Positions 57,495-64,000 of a stretch of DNA of 64,000 bases are shown here, in pieces. Positions within the stretch are counted from its first letter, which is position 1. Each line of letters opens with the position of its first letter. The stretch spans positions 248,001 through 312,000 of the forward strand of contig JADJKB010000002.1 in NCBI GenBank assembly GCA_016706225.1, in the 5' to 3' direction. The DNA is from Myxococcales bacterium. Its GTDB lineage: Bacteria > Myxococcota_A > Polyangia > Polyangiales > Polyangiaceae. The position numbers and the translations under genes are program-made. The notes under the pieces were generated by a model, which saw only the letters and a program-made list of their open reading frames with translations, did no database searches and was not told the DNA's origin.

Positions 57495-59060
57495 GTGGGG
57501 GCAGCCGAAGTCGCACCAAGCTACGAGAATCGCCGCCGTCACGCGGGAGCGAAGCTCGGCCGTTATCAGGTCGGGACTCGGCTCGGTGTCGGCGGAAGCG
57601 CGGCGGTGTACCTGGGTCGGCTCCCCGGTCCGATGAACTTCGAGCGACTCGTCGCGATCAAGGTCGTGCACGACCACCTCTCGGAAGAGAAGGAGTTCAT
57701 CAGCCAGTTCCTTGACGAGGCGAACCTGTTGGTGCGGCTTGCTCACCCCAACATCGTGCAGGTGCATGAGCTGGGTCGCGAGGGTGACACGCTGTTTCTC
57801 GCGATGGAGTACCTGCACGGGCAGCCGCTCTCGAAGTTGATCAGCTCACTCGGGCGGCGCTCCAAGCGTTTGGAGCCGGGGCTCGTGGCGTGGCTCGGCG
57901 CAAGAACGGCGGAGGGTCTGGGGTTCGCCCACGACCTCAAGGATGAACAGGGGCAGTCGCTTGGGCTCGTCCACCGCGACATCAGTCCGCAGAACGTGTT
58001 CATCAACTACGACGGGAGTGTGAAGCTGATCGATTTCGGCATCGCACGCGCCGCCGGTCGCATCGCTCAGACCACACTCGGGCGCGTCAAGGGCAAGTTC
58101 AGCTACATGGCGCCAGAGCAGGTGCTGGGCAAGGACTTCGACCATCGAGTCGATCTGTTTGCGTTGGGTGCCACGCTGTATGAGGCAGCGCTGGGATCCA
58201 GGTTGTTTGCGGGCGTCGATGAGTCCGCGACCTTGCACAAACTACTGTTCGAAGCGGTTCCGGATCCGCGCAGCCGTGTGCCGGGCTTCCCCGATGAGCT
58301 CGCGGAAATATTGAAGCGTGCGCTCCAGACCGAGCCGGAGGAGCGGTATCAGACCGCGGCAGAGCTGGCTCGGGACCTGGACGCCTTCGTGAAAGCCGCC
58401 GGGATCGACGACCCGCAGCAGTTGCTCGCGGACTCGATGCACGGTTTGTTCGAGCAGGAGCGGGGCGAACAACAAAAGTCGATCGAATCGCTGAGGAGTG
58501 CGGGCTTCGAGACCGTGACGGACCGAGAGCTTCCGGTCGAGGCGGGGCGTTCCAGTGGCGTGATCTCGCGTCCAGCGCCGCCTCAGCCCCAGCTCTGGAA
58601 GTATGCGGCGTTGGGGTTTGCCATTGTCCTGACCACTGGCGTGACGGTGCTCGCGGTGCGCAGCAATCCCACTCCGGCGCCTGGCCCGGCGCCGAGCGTC
58701 GCGGAGCCGAGCAACGTCAGCATCGAGGTCACGACCCAACCGGAGGCCAGCGCCACCATCCTGGTCGCTGGGATCGCCGCTCAGGGCAAGCCGGCACGCA
58801 GCAGCGTGCAGCGCGGTTCGGCCCCGGTCGAAGTGGCGGTGACCGCAGAAGGGTTCGAGCGGGCGGTGTTGACCGTGATCCCCGATCGCGACCGAGGGGT
58901 GGTGGTCCCGCTGAAGAAGATCGTCGAAGCCCCGCCGACCCCTCCGCCCAGCGCCAGCGCCGAAAAACCAGCGAAGCCAGAGGGCAAGGCCGGCCCCCAG
59001 GCGGGCACTCCGATCAAGAAGAACGACCCGCTGGTGACCAAGTATCCCTTCGGGAAATAG
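57495..59060 (+). CDS. transmembrane Ser/Thr protein kinase
   Basis: 521-aa Hanks-type kinase with a GTG start. Kinase features: glycine loop LGVGGSAAVYLG, ATP lysine Lys56 (VAIKVV), catalytic loop HRDISPQN with Asp162, DFG at 180-182 and YMAPEQV, as in active kinases. Residues about 368-388 (YAALGFAIVLTTGVTVLAV) form a single membrane helix. Outside it a PEGA-like stretch (VSIEVTTQPEASATILVAG) and a Lys/Pro-rich tail follow. Such kinases are numerous in myxobacteria. It is preceded by an FHA gene and followed, after 138 nt, by a TPR/PEGA-like protein gene. Confidence 0.92.
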   Translation: MGAAEVAPSYENRRRHAGAKLGRYQVGTRLGVGGSAAVYLGRLPGPMNFERLVAIKVVHDHLSEEKEFISQFLDEANLLVRLAHPNIVQVHELGREGDTLFLAMEYLHGQPLSKLISSLGRRSKRLEPGLVAWLGARTAEGLGFAHDLKDEQGQSLGLVHRDISPQNVFINYDGSVKLIDFGIARAAGRIAQTTLGRVKGKFSYMAPEQVLGKDFDHRVDLFALGATLYEAALGSRLFAGVDESATLHKLLFEAVPDPRSRVPGFPDELAEILKRALQTEPEERYQTAAELARDLDAFVKAAGIDDPQQLLADSMHGLFEQERGEQQKSIESLRSAGFETVTDRELPVEAGRSSGVISRPAPPQPQLWKYAALGFAIVLTTGVTVLAVRSNPTPAPGPAPSVAEPSNVSIEVTTQPEASATILVAGIAAQGKPARSSVQRGSAPVEVAVTAEGFERAVLTVIPDRDRGVVVPLKKIVEAPPTPPPSASAEKPAKPEGKAGPQAGTPIKKNDPLVTKYPFGK

Positions 59061-59198
59061 CTGCCGTGCGCCGCTGACAGGGGCCCGCGGTAGGGCGGCA
59101 CCCCACATCTCGCGCGGCGGCAAATCGTGGTGGCTGCGACCACGCACCATGGTTGTTGTTGGTTCGGACGAAATGCGCGGATACCTTTTGCCATTGTC

Positions 59199-60143
59199 AT
59201 GAAGCGCTGGCCGCACCTGCTCTTCAGCGTGGCACTCGTGGCCGCGCCGCTGCCAGCGCTGGCCGCGGAGTGCACCGAGGACGCAGCCACCTGCGGACGC
59301 TTGGAATTCGAAGCTGGCATCAAGGCCTACAAGACTCGGTCCTACGCCGACGCTGCGGCCCACTTCGAGGCCGCGCAGAAGCTCAGGCCGCATCCCGTCG
59401 TGCTGTTCAACTGGGCCTTGGCGGAGTCGAAGCTCGGTCGGTACGTGGTGGCGTTTGCGCACTTCGAGCAGGTGCTCGCCGATCCCGAGACCCCGAAGGA
59501 TTTGCTACCGGAGGTCCAGAACGAACGCACTCAGGCGGAGCGCAACATCGCCACGCTCGAGATCGAGGCGGCCGATGGCGCGAGCGCCTTCGTGGACGAC
59601 GCACCGGTGGAGGGACGCCCGGCAGTGGCCCGCGTCGATCCTGGCGAGCACCACGTGCGCGTGGTGATGGATGGCAAGACCGTGCTCGACAAGACGCTGC
59701 GCGTGTGGGCCGGGGAGCGCCTGCGCCTGGCGGTCGATCGCGCTCGCGAGGTCATCGTGGGAGGGGGCGGCGCGGGCCCCGGTCCGAAACCGCCACCGCC
59801 GCCGTCGCCGGCGGGCCCGAGCCCGCTCTGGTTCTACGTTGGCGTGGGCGCGACGGCGGTGGCCGGTGGCCTCAGCGTGTGGAGCGCGTTCGACACGCAG
59901 AAGTCGTTCAACGATTACGAGCGCGACCTGCCCACGCTCTCTCAGCGGGAAGTCGATGCGCGCGTGGCCGCGGGCCACGACAAAGAGCTTCGCACCAACC
60001 TTCTGCTCGGGGTCACTACTCTCGCAGCGGTGGGGACCGCGGCGGTCGGGATCTTCGTCGTCGATTGGGGCAGCAAGCGCGAGAGAGCCGGCGCGACGCT
60101 GTTCCTCGGTCCGACCGGGATCTCAGCCGCTGGTCGCTTCTGA
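59199..60143 (+). CDS. TPR and PEGA-like membrane protein
   Basis: 314-aa exported protein from ATG 59199. A signal peptide ends at LPALAAE; residues about 30-105 are TPR-like helices (GIKAYKTRSYADAAAHFEAA). The next ~90 residues are a PEGA-like beta domain (LEIEAADGASAFVDDAPVEG, EHHVRVVMDGKTVLDKTLRV). A Pro-rich linker and two membrane segments (WFYVGVGATAVAGGLSVW and NLLLGVTTLAAVGTAAVGIF) end the protein. Many myxobacterial proteins with this layout sit next to Ser/Thr kinase genes, as here. Its 3' end overlaps the convergent mfd gene by 21 nt. Confidence 0.75.
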   Translation: MKRWPHLLFSVALVAAPLPALAAECTEDAATCGRLEFEAGIKAYKTRSYADAAAHFEAAQKLRPHPVVLFNWALAESKLGRYVVAFAHFEQVLADPETPKDLLPEVQNERTQAERNIATLEIEAADGASAFVDDAPVEGRPAVARVDPGEHHVRVVMDGKTVLDKTLRVWAGERLRLAVDRAREVIVGGGGAGPGPKPPPPPSPAGPSPLWFYVGVGATAVAGGLSVWSAFDTQKSFNDYERDLPTLSQREVDARVAAGHDKELRTNLLLGVTTLAAVGTAAVGIFVVDWGSKRERAGATLFLGPTGISAAGRF

Positions 60144-63100
60144 GTCGGCCTCGGCTCGTAGACACGCGCTCAGCTCCTCGAGCGTCTTGTCTGCGTGAGC
60201 GATGCCGTCGGCGAAACGCTCTTCGTCGCTCGCGCGCCGAGTGAGGCGTCCTTGCGGCGAGATCTTGTAAGGACTGTGCCGTTTCCCGACCAGCGCTCCG
60301 ATCTTCACCGGGTCGAGCGGAGTGTCGTCTCGAAGGTGCAGCGATACGGTCTTCTGGCTGGCTTCGCAGCCGAGCACCATCAACCGCCTGAGCTCGGTCT
60401 TGAGTCGCATGAGCTCCACCAGCTTCTTGGCTTCCGTCGGCGGAGGGCCGAAGCGGTCTTCCATTTCGGTGGCGATGTCGACGACCTCCTGCTCGTCTGC
60501 GGCGCTGGCCAGGCGTTTGTACAAACTCAATCGCACTCCGACCTCCGACACGTAGTCCTCCGGCAAGAGTGCGTCGGCATCCAGGCTGAGCTCGGGATCC
60601 ACGGCGTGAATCACGGTCTCACCCCGCAGCTCGTGGCTCGCTTCGCTCAACATCTGGCAGAAGAGATCGAAGCCCACGCTCGCGACGAAGCCGCTCTGTT
60701 CGGCCCCGAGCAAGTCCCCTGCACCCCGCAGCTCCATGTCCAGGGTTGCGATCTGAAAGCCCGCGCCGAGCTCCGTGTGGCGCTCGAGTGCCTCGATGCG
60801 GCTCCGGGCCTCTTCGCTCAGCTGACTGGGCGGCGGCACCAACAGATAACAGTAGGCGCGCTCGGCGCTACGCCCGACCCGCCCTCTGAGCTGGTAGAGC
60901 TGGGAGAGACCGAACATGTCGGCGCGGTCGATGATGATGGTGTTGGCGCGGGTGATGTCCAGCCCGCTCTCGATGATGGCGGTCGAGACCAGCACGTCGA
61001 AGCGGCCGTCGATGAAGTCGAGCATCGTCTGTTCGAGGGTGGCCTCGCTCATCTGACCGTGGCCGACCGTGACCTTGGCGCCCGGCACCAGCTCTTGCAC
61101 GCGCGCCGCGCGTTCGTAGATGCCCTCGACTCGGTTGTAGACATAGAACACCTGCCCGCCGCGGGACAGCTCACGCTCGATGGCCTCGATGATGATCTGC
61201 TCGTCGTAGCGCGAGGTGATCGTGCGAATCGCGCGCCGGTCCATGGGCGGGGTGGTGATCAGTGACATGTCCCGGAAGCCGCCGATGGCCATCTGAAGCG
61301 TGCGCGGAATCGGCGTGGCGGACAGCGTCAACACGTCCACCGAAGCGCGAAGTTGTTTGATGCGCTCCTTGTGGGTCACGCCAAAACGTTGTTCTTCGTC
61401 GACGATCAACAGGCCCAGGTTCTTGAAGTGCACGTCGCGGCTGAGCAGCCGATGGGTGCCGATGACGACGTCCACGCTGCCGTCCTTGAGGCCCTGCAAG
61501 GTGTCGGTGGCCTCCTTCTTCGACTCGAAGCGGCTGAGCGGGCGGACCTGGAGCGCGTAGCCGGACAAACGCCCGGCAAAAGACAAGAAGTGCTGCTGTG
61601 CGAGGACCGTGGTCGGACACAGAAGCGCCACCTGCCGCCCCGCCATGGCGACACGGAATGCCGCGCGCAGTGCGACCTCGGTCTTGCCGAACCCGACGTC
61701 GCCGCACACCAGGCGATCCATGACCGCCGAGGTCTCGAGGTCACGATTGACCTCGTTGATCGCCGCGGCCTGGTCTCGGGTCTCTTCGTAGGGAAAGGTC
61801 GCTTCGAAGGTGGCGTACTCGTCATCGGGCGGCTCGAGGGCGTCTTTCTTCAGCGCGGTGCGCTCGGCGTAGAGCCGCAGGAGCTCGTCTGCCATCTGCC
61901 GCACGCGCTTCTGAACTCGGGCCTTGGTCTTGGCAAAGCTCGAGCCGCCGAGTTTGTCGATGCGCGGTGCACCGTCCCCGCCCGAGTACTTCTGGATCTG
62001 GTTCAGGCGGTGCACCGGCAAGAACAGCTTGTCGCCGCCGGCGTACTCGACGACCAAGAGCTCCACGCTCACGCCGCCGAGTTCCTTCTTGTCGAGCCCC
62101 AGGTAGCGACCAATGCCGTGGTCCACGTGAACCACGAAGTCGCCGGTCTCGAGCGCTCGCAGGTCCTCCAGGAAAGCTCGGGCGCTCTTGGTCCGCTCCT
62201 GGCGGCGATGCGCGCGCTTGCCGAAGATTTCCTCCTCGGTCACGAGCACAAAACCCTCGGTTGGAACGATGACACCCCGCGCGAGCTCGCCCATCAGCAC
62301 CTTGACCGTGCTCTTGGGCGCGCGGGACTCCGTCGCAGTCACGCTGATGCCGCGGTGCCCGAGCAAGGACGCGACGCGTTCGGCCTGGGTGGCGGTGCGG
62401 GCCGTGATGGCGACGTCGAGCCCGGCCTCGTGCCAGGCAAAGATGCGCTCGACCAGCGGTTCGAGGGCGGCGTTCTTGCCGCGATCCGCGCGAGCGCGGG
62501 CGACGGCGCGTTCCAGATCCGAATGATCGTGGATGGCGAGGCTGGGTGCGTCCAGGGGAGCCAGCTCGAGAGCTTCGAGTGACGTCTGCGCGGCGCCGCT
62601 CGCAGCAACGGCGGTCCGATGCAGCGCGATGACCCTGCGCTCACCGAGCGCGTCCACCACCTCGGCCTCGTCGGCGTAGAGCTGCGAGAAGCCGAAACAG
62701 GGGCCGCCGGACTTGTGGGCCAGCGCGGCCTCCGCCTGGCTGAGCTCCTTGCGGATTGCGGCCACGACACGCGCCGGGTCCTCCACCAGAATGTGCGCGT
62801 CGTCCGGCAAGTACGACCAGAGCGGACACAGCTGGTGGAACGCTGGCAAAAAGCCATCCAGCCCGAACAGCGTGCGAGCCGTTGCGACGTCTTCTTCCAG
62901 TGCGCGGGCCTTCGACGAGGGCCAGTCGACCGCGTCGCACAACGAGCGCATGACCTCACGGGCGCGCTCCGAGGCTCGCTCGGTCGTGATTGCTTCGCGG
63001 GTCGCGGGGAGCAACACCCGCGCGACCGCCGCAAGCGTGCGCTGAGTCTCCGGATCGAAGCTCTTGAGCGAGAGGATCATGTCGCCGTAGAGCTCGGCGC

Positions 63101-63749
63101 GCACGGGCTCCGCTGCCGTCGGCGGCCAGACATCGAGAATGCCTCCTCGCATGGCAAAACTGCCGGGATCTTCCACGACCGGAGCGCGCAGGTAGCCCGC
63201 GGCGGACAGGGCAGCCGTGACCTTGCCCACGTCGATCTCCGCCTCTGCGATCAGCTCGACCGCCGCGTCGCGCAGGGGTTCGGGTGGCAGCACGCGTCGA
63301 ACCAGGCCCTGCGCCGTGGTCACCATGTATCGCCACGGCAAACCCATCGCGATGTGAGAGAGCGCGCCGACCCGCGCCATCTGCGCACGCCGGTCCGGAC
63401 GTACGTCGGCCCACGGGGTCGACTCCGGTGGCATGACGAACAGCGGTGTCTCGCCATCCGGAACACGCGCGCTGTCGAAGGGCAGCGCCTGGGAAAGAAA
63501 TGAAAGATCGGAGAGCGCGCGTCGCGCGGCATCGACCTCCGCGGTGACGTAGAGCACATGCGCGCCGGACAGGGCCAGCGCTCGGGCCACCAGCCCGCCC
63601 GCCGAACCTTCGGCGCCTACCACGTGCAGGCGCGAGAGCTCAGGCGAACGCGCGGCGATCTGCCGCGCGGTGACGACCTCGCGATCCTCCGGCAGTGCGA
63701 AGGCGTCCCGCAGGTTGTGGATCTCGACAGGGGGCTCGGAGTCGTTCAC
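60123..63749 (-). CDS. mfd: transcription-repair coupling factor
   Basis: 1208-aa ATP-dependent translocase that removes stalled RNA polymerase and recruits UvrA. In order: UvrB-like N-domain (about 1-330), RNA polymerase interaction domain around GDFVVHVDHGIGRYLGLDKK with LFLPVHRLNQIQKYSGG, helicase motifs VCGDVGFGKTEVALRAAF (Walker A), LIVDEEQRFG (DEEQ), LTLSATPIPRTLQ and QLYQLRGRVGRS (motif VI), and the C-terminal TRCF domain with LLPEDYVSEVGVRLSLYKRL. Length is slightly above usual (about 1150). The GTG start at 63749 overlaps the stop of the upstream TPR gene (GTGA). Confidence 0.97.
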   Translation of the reverse strand: MNDSEPPVEIHNLRDAFALPEDREVVTARQIAARSPELSRLHVVGAEGSAGGLVARALALSGAHVLYVTAEVDAARRALSDLSFLSQALPFDSARVPDGETPLFVMPPESTPWADVRPDRRAQMARVGALSHIAMGLPWRYMVTTAQGLVRRVLPPEPLRDAAVELIAEAEIDVGKVTAALSAAGYLRAPVVEDPGSFAMRGGILDVWPPTAAEPVRAELYGDMILSLKSFDPETQRTLAAVARVLLPATREAITTERASERAREVMRSLCDAVDWPSSKARALEEDVATARTLFGLDGFLPAFHQLCPLWSYLPDDAHILVEDPARVVAAIRKELSQAEAALAHKSGGPCFGFSQLYADEAEVVDALGERRVIALHRTAVAASGAAQTSLEALELAPLDAPSLAIHDHSDLERAVARARADRGKNAALEPLVERIFAWHEAGLDVAITARTATQAERVASLLGHRGISVTATESRAPKSTVKVLMGELARGVIVPTEGFVLVTEEEIFGKRAHRRQERTKSARAFLEDLRALETGDFVVHVDHGIGRYLGLDKKELGGVSVELLVVEYAGGDKLFLPVHRLNQIQKYSGGDGAPRIDKLGGSSFAKTKARVQKRVRQMADELLRLYAERTALKKDALEPPDDEYATFEATFPYEETRDQAAAINEVNRDLETSAVMDRLVCGDVGFGKTEVALRAAFRVAMAGRQVALLCPTTVLAQQHFLSFAGRLSGYALQVRPLSRFESKKEATDTLQGLKDGSVDVVIGTHRLLSRDVHFKNLGLLIVDEEQRFGVTHKERIKQLRASVDVLTLSATPIPRTLQMAIGGFRDMSLITTPPMDRRAIRTITSRYDEQIIIEAIERELSRGGQVFYVYNRVEGIYERAARVQELVPGAKVTVGHGQMSEATLEQTMLDFIDGRFDVLVSTAIIESGLDITRANTIIIDRADMFGLSQLYQLRGRVGRSAERAYCYLLVPPPSQLSEEARSRIEALERHTELGAGFQIATLDMELRGAGDLLGAEQSGFVASVGFDLFCQMLSEASHELRGETVIHAVDPELSLDADALLPEDYVSEVGVRLSLYKRLASAADEQEVVDIATEMEDRFGPPPTEAKKLVELMRLKTELRRLMVLGCEASQKTVSLHLRDDTPLDPVKIGALVGKRHSPYKISPQGRLTRRASDEERFADGIAHADKTLEELSACLRAEADSEATSG

Positions 63750-64000
63750 GGGTCCGGCGTGGTCTCGCGTGCTTGTTGTGCGGCGGCAAGCAGGTGGTTC
63801 TGGGCGCGCAGACGCCAGGGGCCGTTTGGCTGTTTTTCGAGGTGAGCACGGAACGCCTGCGCGGCCCGCGCGAATTGCCCGGTGCGATAGTAGATGACCC
63901 CGCGCGCGAAAAGCGCCGGGTAGCCCAGGTCGACCTTCTCGACGGCGCTGACGTAGCGCAGCGGCTCCTCGGCACTGCGCGTCGTATCCGGATGTTCGAG
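63746..64000 (-). CDS. TPR-containing protein, C-terminal end (cut by window edge)
   Basis: The last ~84 codons of a gene that begins beyond the window. The visible part has TPR-like helices YPALFARGVIYYRTGQFARA and AQAFRAHLEKQPNGPW, then NHLLAAAQQAR before the stop. The stop overlaps the mfd start (GTGA), which suggests translation coupling. Function cannot be told from this fragment. Confidence 0.6.
   Translation of the reverse strand, partial: LEHPDTTRSAEEPLRYVSAVEKVDLGYPALFARGVIYYRTGQFARAAQAFRAHLEKQPNGPWRLRAQNHLLAAAQQARETTPDP

Overview
The window is high-GC DNA (strong G/C at third codon positions) from a myxobacterium-like organism, most likely phylum Myxococcota, class Polyangia. The evidence is MYXO-CTERM-type 'GCGCR' tails on two large surface proteins (29169..31460 and 43294..45881), many lipoproteins with long Gly/Ser/Ala linkers, AgmX/PglI-type TonB-like and FHA/Ser-Thr kinase proteins, and dense overlapping operons. 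No rRNA, tRNA, CRISPR array, transposase or integrase was found.

Layout. 1-9.5 kb: an RND/MMPL exporter (partial, frameshifted), a TonB-like lipoprotein, an HNH nuclease, a TPR/retropepsin-like lipoprotein coupled to coaD, then a five-gene overlapping minus-strand operon (thiolase, metallo-beta-lactamase hydrolase, 73-aa protein, FliH/SctL-like stator, site-2 protease) and a methyltransferase. 9.6-26 kb: a von Willebrand A lipoprotein, a DUF559 nuclease gene lying between purC and a second diverged copy of the purC 3' end, an SH3-like secreted protein, a DHH phosphoesterase, a GNAT protein, a discoidin/HEAT protein, a sugar epimerase with a membrane partner, a gluzincin, chorismate mutase, a second vWA lipoprotein and a 979-aa Ig-like/PDZ protein. 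26-36 kb: a starch or maltodextrin locus (two GH13 amylases, a cell-anchored GH15 glucoamylase, a LamB-like porin). 36-46 kb: an accessory region with variable lipoproteins, two VapBC-type loci, a Uma2 nuclease, gene fragments, and three decayed copies of the 3' end of the acyl-CoA dehydrogenase gene that sits intact at 46003..47166. 47-64 kb: aroC, a GST, a CUT1 sugar ABC operon (malK, an SDR gene, a malE-malF gene fusion, malG), tdk, an FHA/FHA/kinase/TPR signalling cluster and mfd.

How the genes may work together. Outer-surface amylases and glucoamylase could cut alpha-glucans, the LamB-like porin could pass oligosaccharides, and the MalK-MalEF-MalG transporter could import them. The two loci lie about 13 kb apart, so this link is inference.

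Quality note. Three genes (MMPL exporter, site-2 protease, kelch protein) are broken at a run of four G/C where five would restore the frame. This points to homopolymer under-calling in the assembly, although real mutation cannot be excluded. A fourth break (56217..56224) is a 4-bp duplication inside an 18-bp tandem repeat and may be biological.

Most unusual signal. 3' ends of protein-coding genes (purC once, acyl-CoA dehydrogenase three times, probably a PHP-type metallohydrolase once) recur as orphan fragments next to accessory genes. A purC tail and one dehydrogenase tail are followed by a similar hairpin-bearing sequence. This looks like repeated insertion or exchange of accessory cargo at the 3' ends of housekeeping genes.
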